In this document: positions 46,773-56,222 of the stretch, in pieces | Layout of the letters: the number at the start of each line of letters is the position of its first letter | Position numbering within the stretch: the first letter of the stretch is position 1 | Assembly: GCA_934755305.1 (NCBI GenBank) | Contig: CAKVLD010000005.1 | Span: 1 to 64,000 of the forward strand | Reading direction: 5' to 3' | Source: an uncultured Clostridium sp. | Lineage (GTDB): Bacteria; Bacillota; Clostridia; Clostridiales; Clostridiaceae | Length of the DNA: 64,000 bases | Notes under the pieces: model-generated | The model's input: the letters and a program-made list of their open reading frames with translations, nothing else | Told to the model about the DNA's origin: nothing | Database searches by the model: none | Translations under genes and position numbers: made by a program

Positions 46773-46777
46773 TAAAA

Positions 46778-47035
46778 TTAACCTTCTATTATTTTTACAT
46801 AAAAAGTTCTATGTCTAGGACCATCGAATTCACAAAAGTATATATCTTGCCATGTTCCTAAAATTAGATTTCCTTCATTTAATATAAGACTTTGAGAAGC
46901 ACTTACTGTTGAAGATTTTAAATGTGCATGAGAATTACCTTCAAAGTGTTTGTAATTTGAATCAATAGTGTTAAACACCTTTTCAAATCCGTAAATTAAA
47001 TTTATGGTAAGTTCATATTTAAAAAGATTATTCAT
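46778..47035 (-). CDS. N-terminally truncated YjbQ (UPF0047) protein
   Basis: 85 residues corresponding to the C-terminal two-thirds of Yjb[36 protein letters not shown]. Full proteins are about 130-140 residues and begin with a strand holding SGV..G and TTA-type residues that is missing here. AAAGGAGAC sits five bases before ATG 47035, so the short form is likely translated. The family has been linked to a thiamin-phosphate-synthase-like activity, but with this truncation activity is doubtful. Confidence 0.7.
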   Translation of the reverse strand: MNNLFKYELTINLIYGFEKVFNTIDSNYKHFEGNSHAHLKSSTVSASQSLILNEGNLILGTWQDIYFCEFDGPRHRTFYVKIIEG

Positions 47036-47111
47036 GGTTAGTCTCCTTTCAAATAATGAATTAATACTCATAGTATGCATAAACTAAGTAAAGTTAAAGG
47101 AGCGATTTACT

Positions 47112-48191
47112 ATGAGTCAAAAAAAGATTATTTATTATTTAATTATAGCTAATTTAGTTTTAATTTTCTTTTATTTATTAGGTAAATTTTCTATAATTAA
47201 TGAATTTATAAAAGTTATTATAGGTGTTATATTAATACCTGTTATTTTCGGGGTTTTTCTATTTTATATCTTTAGACCTTTAAATAATCTATTCTTAAAA
47301 AAGAATATGAAAAAATCTAGAGCAGCTATGCTTACATTAACAATTGTATTTTTTGTTTTAGGAGGAATAGGAAAGTTTTTAAGTGAATATTTTTTTATAC
47401 AAATATTAAATTTAAAAGATTTCTTTTTTAATATAGCTGAAAATGAAGAAATCAAAAATATAGTTGAAGTATATATAAAAAATGAAACAATAAAAGGGAT
47501 AGCGCAAAGTTTATGTAATGAATTAGTAGGTTATATTAATTTGTTGTTAGCTAATATAAAAAATATTTTTGATATGGGATTAATGATCTTTTCAGGAGTT
47601 TTACTAGTTATATTAATAGTATTTTTCTTATTAAGAGATGGGGATCAGTTTAAAATAGTAGTATTAAAATATTGCCAAGATAAATATAAGGATTTAGTAA
47701 GCAAAATTTTAAAAGAAGGCGATGAGGTATTATCAACCTATGTTATAGGTCAAGCAACTGTTGCTTTAGCTTTATCAACTATGGTTTTTATAGGATATAA
47801 GATAATAAAAATGCCTAGTGCTTTAATACTAGCAAGTACTACTTTTTTATTAGCATTTATACCTTTTGTAGGATTTTTTATATCTATGATAATTCCTTAT
47901 ATTATAGCAATAGTATTAGGAATAAATATGGTAATAAAGTTATCTGTTTTGCTTGTGATAGCACAAACTTTAAAAGGAAGAGTTGTAGTACCTTTTATTA
48001 TGGGAAAAGCCATGAAGATCCATCCGATTACAGATATATTCTTAGTTGTTGGAGGTGCATCTATTGGTGGACCACTATTAGCTTTTTGTATTGTTCCTAT
48101 TTATTCTTTAGTAAAAGTTGTTATAAAAAATATAAAAATTAAGGGTGATTATGTAAATGATACTAATATTGATAAGAAAAAAAAGGTATAG
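47112..48191 (+). CDS. AI-2E family transporter (PerM/YdiK-like)
   Basis: 359 residues with about eight membrane segments, split by a soluble helical part (100-170). Typical features: LRDGDQFKIVVLKYCQ..Y, VLSTYVIGQATVALALSTMVFIGY, FVGFFISMIIPY and GKAMKIHPITDIFLVVGGASIGGPL. The superfamily includes the AI-2 exporter TqsA and Na/H antiporters, so the substrate is open. AAAGGAGCG start site; it ends in a lysine-rich tail. Single gene before proBA. Confidence 0.88.
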   Translation: MSQKKIIYYLIIANLVLIFFYLLGKFSIINEFIKVIIGVILIPVIFGVFLFYIFRPLNNLFLKKNMKKSRAAMLTLTIVFFVLGGIGKFLSEYFFIQILNLKDFFFNIAENEEIKNIVEVYIKNETIKGIAQSLCNELVGYINLLLANIKNIFDMGLMIFSGVLLVILIVFFLLRDGDQFKIVVLKYCQDKYKDLVSKILKEGDEVLSTYVIGQATVALALSTMVFIGYKIIKMPSALILASTTFLLAFIPFVGFFISMIIPYIIAIVLGINMVIKLSVLLVIAQTLKGRVVVPFIMGKAMKIHPITDIFLVVGGASIGGPLLAFCIVPIYSLVKVVIKNIKIKGDYVNDTNIDKKKKV

Positions 48192-48239
48192 TATCATGAG
48201 TTTATAAGTATAAAATAAAAAATTGATGGGGGGTAAAAG

Positions 48240-49049
48240 ATGAACTTTCGTGAAAATTTAGAACACGCAAGAAGAATAGTAGTTAAGGTAGGAACATCAA
48301 CTTTAACTTATGAAAATGGTAATATAAATTTAAGAAGAATAGAAAAGTTAGCTAGAGTTTTATCAGATATGCAAAATGCAGGTAAAGAAGTGGTACTTGT
48401 ATCTTCAGGTGCTATTGGAATTGGTGTAAGTAAACTAAAATTAAAAGAAAAACCAAAGTCTATAAGAGAAAAGCAAGCAGTAGCATCTGTTGGGCAATGT
48501 GAACTTATGCATATTTATAGTAAATTCTTTGGAGAATATGGTCATACAGTTGGGCAAGTATTACTAACTAGAGATGTAGTAGAAGATGACCATATAAGAA
48601 ATAATGTTTGTAATACTTTTGATACATTAATTGAAAATAAAATAGTCCCAATAGTAAATGAAAATGACACAGTTTCAATAGATGAAATTGAGAATATAGT
48701 TAAGTTTGGAGATAATGATAACTTATCAGCTATAGTTTCAGGATTATGTAGTGCTGATCTTTTAATAATATTATCAGACATAGATGGCTTCTATGATGGA
48801 GATCCTAGAAGCAACAAAGGTGCAAAAATGTTAAAAGTAGTGGAAAAGGTAACAAAGGAACTTGAAGAATGTGCTGGTGGTGCAGGTTCTAAACTTGGAA
48901 CAGGTGGAATGATTACTAAGCTTGAAGCAGCTAAAACAGCAGCTAAGTGGGGAATAGATATGGTTCTAGCAAATGGAGATGATCCAGAAATATTATTTAG
49001 TATAATAGAAGGAAAAGATGTTGGAACATTATTTGTAGCAAAAAAATAA
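48240..49049 (+). CDS. proB: Glutamate 5-kinase
   Basis: 269 residues: the amino-acid-kinase domain only, with no C-terminal PUA domain, a common short form in Firmicutes. KVGTSTLTYENG, VSSGAIGIG, NENDTVSIDEIE, FGDNDNLSAIV and GTGGMITKLEAA form the ATP and glutamate sites. It makes glutamyl-5-phosphate, the first step of proline synthesis and the feedback-inhibited one. GGGGGG start site; proA follows after 17 bases. Confidence 0.96.
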   Translation: MNFRENLEHARRIVVKVGTSTLTYENGNINLRRIEKLARVLSDMQNAGKEVVLVSSGAIGIGVSKLKLKEKPKSIREKQAVASVGQCELMHIYSKFFGEYGHTVGQVLLTRDVVEDDHIRNNVCNTFDTLIENKIVPIVNENDTVSIDEIENIVKFGDNDNLSAIVSGLCSADLLIILSDIDGFYDGDPRSNKGAKMLKVVEKVTKELEECAGGAGSKLGTGGMITKLEAAKTAAKWGIDMVLANGDDPEILFSIIEGKDVGTLFVAKK

Positions 49050-49066
49050 ATAAGGGGGTTAAATAT

Positions 49067-50311
49067 ATGAATGAATTAATAGAAAAAGGTAGGCGTGCAA
49101 AAGAAGCATCGTATATTCTTATGAATGTAGGTTCTACAGAAAAGAATAATGCATTAAACTTAATGGCAGATAAGCTAATAGAACATATTGAAGAGATTAT
49201 AAAAGCAAATAAAAAAGATTTAGAAAAAGCTTGCGAAAAAGGTACATCTAAAGCTATGTTAGATAGACTTTCTTTAAATGAAAGTAGAATAGAGGCCATG
49301 GCAGATGGCTTAAGACAAGTAGCATCTTTGAAAGACCCAATAGGGGAAGTAACTTCTATGTGGAAAAGACCTAATGGCCTTCAAATAGGTAAACAAAGAG
49401 TACCACTTGGAGTAATAGGAATAATATATGAAGCTAGACCTAATGTTACATCAGATGCAGCTGGACTTTGCTTAAAGTCTGGAAATGTAACTATCTTAAA
49501 GGGTGGAAGTGATGCTATAAATTCTAATATTGCTATAGTAAAAGCATTAGTAGAAGGTATAAAGGCAGCAAATCTTCCAGAAGACTCAATACAATTAATA
49601 GAAGATACTAGTAGAGAAACAGCTACTGAAATGATGAGATTAAATGATTATATAGATGTATTAATTCCAAGAGGTGGATCAGGTCTTATTCAAGCTGTAG
49701 TAAAAAATGCGACAGTGCCAGTAATTGAAACAGGAACAGGAAATTGTCATGTTTATGTTGATAGTGAAGCAGATTTAGAAATGGCTAAGAATATAGTTTT
49801 AAATGCAAAAACAAGCAGACCATCTGTATGTAATGCGGAAGAAAAACTTTTAGTACATGAAAAAGTAGCAGAGGAATTTATACCTTTAATAATAAAGGTA
49901 TTAAGAGATAAAAATGTAGAAGTTAGAGGTGATAAAAAGGTAATGAGCATTGTGAAGAATGTTAAAGAAGCTACAGAAGAAGACTGGGGAAAAGAATATC
50001 TTGATTACATTATAGGTATTAAAATAGTAGCAGATATTGATGAAGCAATAAAACATATAAATAAGTATGGATCAGGACATTCAGAAGCTATAATAACAAA
50101 GAATTATGATAATTCTCAAAGATTTTTACAAAGAGTAGATGCTGCTGCTGTATATGTAAATGCTTCTACTAGATTTACTGATGGAGGCGAATTTGGCTTT
50201 GGTGCAGAGATAGGAATAAGCACACAGAAACTACATGCAAGAGGACCTATGGGTCTTGAAGAACTTACTACTTCTAAATATATAATATATGGAAATGGTC
50301 AAGTGAGATAG
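49067..50311 (+). CDS. proA: Glutamate-5-semialdehyde dehydrogenase (gamma-glutamyl phosphate reductase)
   Basis: 414 residues. Aldehyde-dehydrogenase fold with YEARPNVTSDAAGLCLKSGN, ILKGGSDAINSN, and the catalytic cysteine in SRPSVCNAEEKLL; TRFTDGGEFGFGAEIGISTQKLHARGPMGL is the highly conserved end segment. It reduces glutamyl-phosphate to the semialdehyde, which cyclises toward proline. proC is not in the window. The downstream hydrolase starts 6 bases after the stop. Confidence 0.96.
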   Translation: MNELIEKGRRAKEASYILMNVGSTEKNNALNLMADKLIEHIEEIIKANKKDLEKACEKGTSKAMLDRLSLNESRIEAMADGLRQVASLKDPIGEVTSMWKRPNGLQIGKQRVPLGVIGIIYEARPNVTSDAAGLCLKSGNVTILKGGSDAINSNIAIVKALVEGIKAANLPEDSIQLIEDTSRETATEMMRLNDYIDVLIPRGGSGLIQAVVKNATVPVIETGTGNCHVYVDSEADLEMAKNIVLNAKTSRPSVCNAEEKLLVHEKVAEEFIPLIIKVLRDKNVEVRGDKKVMSIVKNVKEATEEDWGKEYLDYIIGIKIVADIDEAIKHINKYGSGHSEAIITKNYDNSQRFLQRVDAAAVYVNASTRFTDGGEFGFGAEIGISTQKLHARGPMGLEELTTSKYIIYGNGQVR

Positions 50312-50317
50312 TAAATT

Positions 50318-51247
50318 ATGAAAAAAGTAAAATGGGGAATAACTGCAATAATAATTTTAGTTATAATAGTGATAGTTTTATTAGGAGTAGGAAACTATTT
50401 TTATAACTTAGCGTTAAATCCAAACTCTTCTAAAGAACTAGTTTTGAAACAAGATACTAAGGCGACTAGTGCAAGTAGAGAAGAGAATTGGATATTAGAT
50501 CAAAGTAATTATTGTGATGAAGAAATAGAATCATTCGATAATTTAAAGTTACATGGATATAAAATTAATAATGAAAATTCAAATGTATGGGTAATAACAG
50601 TACATGGATATATGGGAAGTGGTGCTAAAATGGCATCTTATGCAGAGAACTTTTATAATATTGGATATAATGTTTTAGTTCCTGACTTAAGAGGCCATGG
50701 GAAAAGTGAAGGCGACTATATAGGCATGGGCTGGAATGATAGAAAAGATATTCTAAGATGGATAGATTTAATTTTAAAAGAAAATAATAATGCCAAAATA
50801 ATATTACATGGGGTATCAATGGGAGGCGCAACTGTCATGATGACTTCAGGAGAAAAGCTACCTGAAAATGTGAAGTGCATAATAGAAGACTGTGGATATA
50901 GTTCTGTAGTAGATGAATTTGAAGATAAACTAAAAAACATATTCAATTTACCAAAGACTCCAATACTACAAGCAGCAGATTTAGTAAGTAGGGTGCGTGC
51001 TGGATATTGGTTTAGTGATGCGTCTTCTGTAAATCAATTAAAAAAAGCTAAGGTGCCTATATTGTTTATTCATGGAGATAAAGATGACTTTGTACCATAT
51101 GATATGCTTGATAAAGTTTATAATGCAGCAGATGTGGAAAAGGAGAAGCTAGTAGTTGAAGGGGCAGAACATGCTAAATCTGCTTATGTTAATCCAGAAT
51201 TATATTGGAATACTATTAGTAATTTTATTAATAAACATTTAGAATAA
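50318..51247 (+). CDS. Membrane-anchored alpha/beta hydrolase
   Basis: 309 residues. One N-terminal membrane segment (about 7-27) places the hydrolase outside. Fold signatures: oxyanion-loop HGYMGSG, DLRGHGKSEG, nucleophile serine in HGVSMGGA (about 168), DKDDFVPY with the acid and EHAKSAYVNP with the histidine. Similar to YqkD-type serine aminopeptidase/esterase proteins; the substrate is unknown. It has no clear ribosome binding site of its own and probably relies on coupling to proA. Confidence 0.88.
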   Translation: MKKVKWGITAIIILVIIVIVLLGVGNYFYNLALNPNSSKELVLKQDTKATSASREENWILDQSNYCDEEIESFDNLKLHGYKINNENSNVWVITVHGYMGSGAKMASYAENFYNIGYNVLVPDLRGHGKSEGDYIGMGWNDRKDILRWIDLILKENNNAKIILHGVSMGGATVMMTSGEKLPENVKCIIEDCGYSSVVDEFEDKLKNIFNLPKTPILQAADLVSRVRAGYWFSDASSVNQLKKAKVPILFIHGDKDDFVPYDMLDKVYNAADVEKEKLVVEGAEHAKSAYVNPELYWNTISNFINKHLE

Positions 51248-51252
51248 AGGAA

Positions 51253-51375
51253 GAGAAAATAAAAATATCAGCTCAGCTTTATGTTAAAGATTTATATGAA
51301 TCATTAGGATTTAAAGTTGTATCTGATGTTTATAATGAGGTTAATATACCTCATGTAAAAATGATTTATAAATAA
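51253..51375 (+). pseudogene. C-terminal remnant of an ElaA-type GNAT acetyltransferase
   Basis: In-frame codons from about 51253 to TAA 51375 read ...KISAQLYVKDLYESLGFK, then VVSDVYNEVNIPHVKMIYK. This is the conserved C-terminus of ElaA-like N-acetyltransferases. No start codon, ribosome site or upstream acetyl-CoA-binding part exists; the frame runs back into the hydrolase stop region. A deletion joined the fragment to the proBA unit. Confidence 0.75.
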
Positions 51376-51382
51376 AATATAC

Positions 51383-51436
51383 AATAAATATAAGGACTGT
51401 ACACTTTCCTATGTACAGTCCTTATATTTATTATAG
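51383..51436 (+). terminator. Terminator after the ElaA remnant
   Basis: AATAAATATAAGGACTGTAC and GTACAGTCCTTATATTTATT pair around a short loop. A very strong stem that probably ends the proBA transcript. Confidence 0.88.
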
Positions 51437-51501
51437 GGCATAAAAACAGGTATGGTGCACAGAATAAAGAATGAATAATTCTTATCATTGGAGGTATTAA
51501 A

Positions 51502-52833
51502 ATGAAGATAGTAGTAATAGGGTGTACACATGCAGGTACATCAGCGGTAGTAAATTTAAAAGAATTATATCCTGAATATGATGTTACTATATATGAAAAG
51601 AATGATAATATTTCATTTTTATCTTGTGGAATAGCTTTAAATGTTGGAAAGGTAATAAAGGATACAAAGAGCTTATTTTATAATTCTCCAGAACATTTAG
51701 CTAAATCAGGGGTAATTACAAAAATGAAACATGAGGTTTTGGATATAGATTTTGATAATAAAAAGATAAAAGTAAGAAATTTAGTTAGTAATGAAGAATT
51801 TGAAGATAACTATGATAAATTAATTCTTACAGTAGGTTCATGGCCAATAGTACCTAAGTTTGAAGGTGGAAATCTTGAAAATATACTTTTATGCAAGAAT
51901 CATGATCATGCAAGAGAAATAATTGAAAGAGCAAAAACTGCAACTAATGTTGTAATTGTAGGAGCTGGATACATAGGTGTTGAACTAGTTGAAGCTTTTG
52001 AAACACAAGGAAAACATGTAACACTAATAGATGCTGAAAATAGAATTATGGCAAAATACTTAGATAAAGAATTTACAGATATACCTGAAAAAGAATTTAA
52101 AGATAAGGGAGTAGAATTAGTTCTAGGAGAAAAGGTTAAAAAGTTCAATGGAGAAGGAGGAAAAGTCACAGAAGTAGTAACAGAAAAGGGAAGTTATAAA
52201 GGTGATTTAGTTGTGTTATGTATAGGATTTGCTCCAAATACTAAACTTGTAAAAGATAAGATAGAATGTCTTCCAAATGGTGCAATTATCATTGATGATT
52301 ATATGAGAACAAGTAAAGAGGATGTATTTGCAGCAGGAGATTGTTGTGTAGTTAAATATAATCCTGCTAAGGATATGAGATATATACCTTTAGCTACAAA
52401 TGCAGTAAGAATGGGAACTTTAATAGCTAGAAACATTAATAAACCTACTCTTAAATACATGGGAACTCAAGGTACTTCAGGTATAAAGGTATATGATCAT
52501 AATATAGCTTCTACCGGATTAACTGAAGAAGTGGCAAAGGCAACAACTTCTATGGAGATAGATAGTGCAATTATTACAGATAATTATAGACCAGAATTTA
52601 TGCCAACATATAAACCAGCAAAGATAAAAATAGTTTTTGATAAAGAAACTAGAAGAGTAATTGGAGGGCAAATTATATCAGAAGAAGATTTAACTCAACT
52701 TATGAATACTTTATCAGTTGTCATCCAAAACAATATGACTGTTGAAGAATTAGCTATGACAGATTTCTTCTTCCAACCACATTATAATAAACCTTGGAGC
52801 CTTTTAAATGCAGTAGCACTAGAAGCACTTTAA
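51502..52833 (+). CDS. nox: NADH oxidase, water-forming type (CoA-disulfide reductase family)
   Basis: 443 residues, flavoprotein. N-terminal FAD motif (VIGCTHAGTSA), the single redox cysteine C42 in FLSCGIAL, NAD motif VVIVGAGYIGVEL, second FAD motif EDVFAAGDC and a C-terminal dimerisation domain. The Cys-SOH mechanism reduces oxygen to water with NADH; CoA-disulfide reductases share this fold and cannot be excluded. In an anaerobe it would protect against oxygen. GGAGG start site; single gene. Confidence 0.88.
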   Translation: MKIVVIGCTHAGTSAVVNLKELYPEYDVTIYEKNDNISFLSCGIALNVGKVIKDTKSLFYNSPEHLAKSGVITKMKHEVLDIDFDNKKIKVRNLVSNEEFEDNYDKLILTVGSWPIVPKFEGGNLENILLCKNHDHAREIIERAKTATNVVIVGAGYIGVELVEAFETQGKHVTLIDAENRIMAKYLDKEFTDIPEKEFKDKGVELVLGEKVKKFNGEGGKVTEVVTEKGSYKGDLVVLCIGFAPNTKLVKDKIECLPNGAIIIDDYMRTSKEDVFAAGDCCVVKYNPAKDMRYIPLATNAVRMGTLIARNINKPTLKYMGTQGTSGIKVYDHNIASTGLTEEVAKATTSMEIDSAIITDNYRPEFMPTYKPAKIKIVFDKETRRVIGGQIISEEDLTQLMNTLSVVIQNNMTVEELAMTDFFFQPHYNKPWSLLNAVALEAL

Positions 52834-52959
52834 TAAAAAGGAGATATTTTTCAAAATTTTATTTTTAAAATACACATAAAGTATTGTTACTTCATAGCTT
52901 AATACTAACTGGGAGTTTAATCAAAGGAGGATGGGGAAAGAAAATTTGGAGGGAATAAA

Positions 52960-53181
52960 ATGAATTTAACTGAGGCTAAAGAAGCTTCTGTAGTAGAAGT
53001 TTCAAAAGTTTATGCAGAAGGAGAATTACGAAGAAGATTTTTTGACTTGGGTATAATAGAAGGGACAAAAATAGAAGTTTTATATAAAAGTCCATTTGGT
53101 GACCCTGTAGCATATCTAATAAGAGGAGCAGTAATTGCTATAAGGAAAGAGGATGGGGAAAGGATTAAGGTAGTAAATTAA
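52960..53181 (+). CDS. feoA: Ferrous iron transport protein A
   Basis: 73 residues, SH3-like FeoA: RRRFFDLGIIEGTKIEVLYKSPFGDPVAYLIRG. It is a small cytoplasmic partner of FeoB. GGAGGG site; feoB starts 19 bases downstream. I found no clear Fur box in the 126 bases upstream. Confidence 0.93.
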   Translation: MNLTEAKEASVVEVSKVYAEGELRRRFFDLGIIEGTKIEVLYKSPFGDPVAYLIRGAVIAIRKEDGERIKVVN

Positions 53182-53200
53182 TTTTTTTGGGGAGGTATTA

Positions 53201-55312
53201 ATGGGGCTAACAAAAAACTCTACAGGTTTAAAAATATTATCTTCAGATAAAAATGTTAATAATGTAGTAGCAGATTATGAAATTGGACTAGCTGGAAATC
53301 CTAATGTGGGAAAAAGTACGGTTTTTAATGCTCTTACTGGATTAAATCAACATACAGGAAATTGGCCAGGTAAGACAGTAGCTAATGCAGAAGGATATTA
53401 TGAATATAGAGATAATATTATTAAAGTTGTAGATTTACCAGGAACCTATTCTTTATTATCAAATTCAGAAGAAGAGGAGATTGCTAGAGATTATATATGT
53501 TTTAATGAACCTGATTTAATGGTTGTAGTAGCAGATGCTACTTCTTTAGAACGAAATTTAAACTTGTTCTTTCAGATTTCTGAAATAACTGATAATGTTA
53601 TTCTTTGTATAAATTTAATAGATGAAGCTAATAAGAAAGGTATTGTTATTGATAAAGAATTTCTAGAAAAGGATATAGGAGCTCCAATAGTTTTAACATC
53701 TGCAAGACAAAACATAGGAATAGAACAATTAAAATCAAAGATAGATAGAAATTTAAGAAGAGAAAATAAATTATCTTCTAAAGCAATAGTATATTCTAAA
53801 AAAATAGAAGAAAAGGTAAAAGAAACAGAAGAAATAATAAAATATGAAACAAATGTGGATAAAAGAAAGGAAAGGTGGATAGCTTTAAGATTGTTAGAAA
53901 AAAATGAAGGAATAGTAAAAAGTATTGTAAAAGAATATGCTATAGAAAGTGATGTTTTAGAAAAAATAGATTTAATAAGAAATCAAGAAAAAGGAATAGA
54001 TGATGAAATAATAAAGACATTAGTAAAAACAGCAGAAGTTATAGCAAATAAGTGTGTTAAACAGAAAAAAAATAAAGATATGATAAGCATAAAGATAGAT
54101 AAAATATTAGTATCTAAAAGTACAGGTATTCCTATAATGATATTATTACTTTTATTTATATTATGGATAACCATATCTTTAGCTAATTATCCTTCAGAAT
54201 TATTGTCTAATCTATTCTCGAAGATAGAAGAATGGCTTAGAATGATGTTTAGTTACGTTGATGCACCTAATTGGTTTAAAGGAGTATGTATAGATGGTAT
54301 TTATACAACAGTTAGTTGGATTGTTGCAGTTATGTTACCTCCAATGGCAATATTCTTTCCTTTATTTACTTTATTAGAAGATTTAGGTTATCTACCTAGA
54401 ATAGCTTTTAACTTAGATAGATGTTTTAAGAGATGTTGTTCATGTGGTAAACAAGCATTAACTATGTGTATGGGACTCGGATGTAATGCAGCTGGTGTAA
54501 TTGGCTGTAGAATAATTAATTCCCCAAGAGAAAGATTATTAGCCATTATAACAAATGTTTTTATTCCTTGTAATGGTAGGTTTCCAACTTTAATAACTAT
54601 TTCAACTATATTTATTGGGGGAGAAGTAATAGGGGGAATAAAAGGAAGTTTATTTTCAGCCATGGCAGTAACTATAGTGATAATCTTAGGTGTTTTAGTT
54701 ACATTAGCAGTAACAAAAATATTGTCTAAGACCTTATTAAAAGGCATAAATTCAAGTTTTGTTTTAGAATTACCTCCTTATAGAAAACCTCAAATTTTAA
54801 AGGTTATAGTTAGATCTATATGTGATAGAACTCTTTATGTTTTAGGAAGGGCAGTTGCAATAGCAATTCCAGCAGGAATAATTCTTTGGATTTTTGCAAA
54901 TATAACAGTTGGTGATGGTACACTTTTAAGTTTATGTGCAAGTTTTTTAGATCCTTTCGCAAAATTAATAGGTTTAGATGGATATATATTGATGGCATTT
55001 ATACTAGGATTACCTGCTAATGAAATTGTAATTCCTATAATAATAATGAGCTATTTAAAAACTACAACTATGATGGAGATGAATAATTTATTAGAACTTA
55101 AAGAACTTTTAGTAGCTAATGGATGGACAATACTTACAGCTATAAATATGATGCTTCTATGTTTATTACATTATCCATGTGCAACTACTTTATGGACTAT
55201 CAAAAAAGAAACTAATAGTGTTAAGTGGACAGTAGTATCATTTTTAATACCTACAGTAGTTGGAATAGTAATATGTTTTTGTACTACTCAAATTTGGAGA
55301 TTATTTGCATAA
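53201..55312 (+). CDS. feoB: Ferrous iron transport protein B
   Basis: 703 residues. N-terminal G domain: G1 GNPNVGKS (32-39), NWPGKTV switch I, G3 DLPGTYSL, G4 NLIDE; a GDI-like helical spacer; then about eight membrane segments with Gate motifs and conserved cysteines (CMGLGCNAAGVIGCR, IPCNGRFPTLI). It imports Fe(II), needed here for hydrogenase and ferredoxins. About 28 residues precede the G domain, somewhat longer than usual. A perfect DnaA-box-like 9-mer at 53854 is isolated. Confidence 0.95.
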   Translation: MGLTKNSTGLKILSSDKNVNNVVADYEIGLAGNPNVGKSTVFNALTGLNQHTGNWPGKTVANAEGYYEYRDNIIKVVDLPGTYSLLSNSEEEEIARDYICFNEPDLMVVVADATSLERNLNLFFQISEITDNVILCINLIDEANKKGIVIDKEFLEKDIGAPIVLTSARQNIGIEQLKSKIDRNLRRENKLSSKAIVYSKKIEEKVKETEEIIKYETNVDKRKERWIALRLLEKNEGIVKSIVKEYAIESDVLEKIDLIRNQEKGIDDEIIKTLVKTAEVIANKCVKQKKNKDMISIKIDKILVSKSTGIPIMILLLLFILWITISLANYPSELLSNLFSKIEEWLRMMFSYVDAPNWFKGVCIDGIYTTVSWIVAVMLPPMAIFFPLFTLLEDLGYLPRIAFNLDRCFKRCCSCGKQALTMCMGLGCNAAGVIGCRIINSPRERLLAIITNVFIPCNGRFPTLITISTIFIGGEVIGGIKGSLFSAMAVTIVIILGVLVTLAVTKILSKTLLKGINSSFVLELPPYRKPQILKVIVRSICDRTLYVLGRAVAIAIPAGIILWIFANITVGDGTLLSLCASFLDPFAKLIGLDGYILMAFILGLPANEIVIPIIIMSYLKTTTMMEMNNLLELKELLVANGWTILTAINMMLLCLLHYPCATTLWTIKKETNSVKWTVVSFLIPTVVGIVICFCTTQIWRLFA

Positions 55313-55334
55313 AGAAATATAATTATATAAAGCT

Positions 55335-55373
55335 AAAATTAAGTGGTGTAGAAAATGCATCACTTTAATTTTT
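55335..55373 (+). terminator. Terminator of feoAB
   Basis: AAAATTAAGTGGTG / CATCACTTTAATTTTT with one bulged A and one G-T pair. Confidence 0.75.
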
Positions 55374-55427
55374 AAGTTTTGTTTATTTGGTATAATAGAA
55401 AAAAGAATAAAAAGAGGAAGATATATT

Positions 55428-56207
55428 ATGAAAAATTATGATAAATATACGTTAATAACAGGGGGAACGGAAGGGATAGGATTTGAACTTAGTAAACTTT
55501 TTGCAAGAGATGGACATAACTTAATAATTATAGCAAGAAATGAAGAAAAGTTAGTTAAAGTTCAAGAACAATTAGAAAAAGAATTTAGTATAAAGGTTAA
55601 AATTTTATCTTTAGATTTGTCTGTGAATAACTCCTGTGAAAAACTCTTTGCATTTGTGGAAAAAAACGAATTATCTGTGGATAACTTAGTGAATAATGCT
55701 GGTGTAGGTAGCTTTGGTGCGTTGTTTTATGAAAATGTGGATACTGTGGATAACTTGATTAAGATTAATATAAATAGCTTGACTAATATTACTTATTATT
55801 TCTTAAAAAAGATGGTAGCAAATAATGAAGGATCTATTTTAAATGTTGCATCTACAGCTGCTTTTTCAGCAGGACCTAAAATGGGGATTTATTATGCATC
55901 AAAAGCATATGTATTATCATTAACTGAATCTATACATGAGGAAGTAAGAGACAAGAATATAAAGGTAAGTTGTCTATGTCCAGGGGCTGTACGTACTGGA
56001 TTTCAGGGGAAGGCTGGCATAATAAAAAATGAAAAAGCAAAGTCTTTAATGATGGAAGCAAGGGATGTGGCTAAGGTTGCTTATAAGGAATTTAAGAAAG
56101 GAAAAGCTATAATAATTCCAGGATATAAAAATAAGATTTTAGTTTGGGCAAATAAGTTTATTCCAAGAAGTTTAGCAAGAAAAATAGTAATGTATTCAAA
56201 TAAGTAA
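55428..56207 (+). CDS. Short-chain dehydrogenase/reductase
   Basis: 259 residues, classical SDR: cofactor loop TGGTEGIG (12-19), NNAGVG, catalytic Ser in NVASTAAF, Y-x3-K in YYASKAYVLS, and PGAVRTGF. The first basic residues after the second strand (ARNEEK) favour NADP. Similar to YqjQ/DltE-like oxidoreductases of unknown substrate. At DNA level the NNAG region contains a cluster of DnaA-box-like 9-mers (55622-55753). The HAD gene starts 15 bases after its stop. Confidence 0.9.
   Translation: MKNYDKYTLITGGTEGIGFELSKLFARDGHNLIIIARNEEKLVKVQEQLEKEFSIKVKILSLDLSVNNSCEKLFAFVEKNELSVDNLVNNAGVGSFGALFYENVDTVDNLIKININSLTNITYYFLKKMVANNEGSILNVASTAAFSAGPKMGIYYASKAYVLSLTESIHEEVRDKNIKVSCLCPGAVRTGFQGKAGIIKNEKAKSLMMEARDVAKVAYKEFKKGKAIIIPGYKNKILVWANKFIPRSLARKIVMYSNK
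55622..55753. promoter_or_regulatory. Cluster of DnaA-box-like sequences inside the SDR gene
   Basis: Perfect TGTGGATAA at 55676-55684 and 55745-55753, one-mismatch forms TGTGGATAC at 55736-55744 (abutting the latter) and TGTGAATAA at 55622-55630. All are in the same orientation and encode SVDN/TVDN. Binding by DnaA is inference. Confidence 0.35.
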
Positions 56208-56222
56208 GTGGGGAGATTAGTT

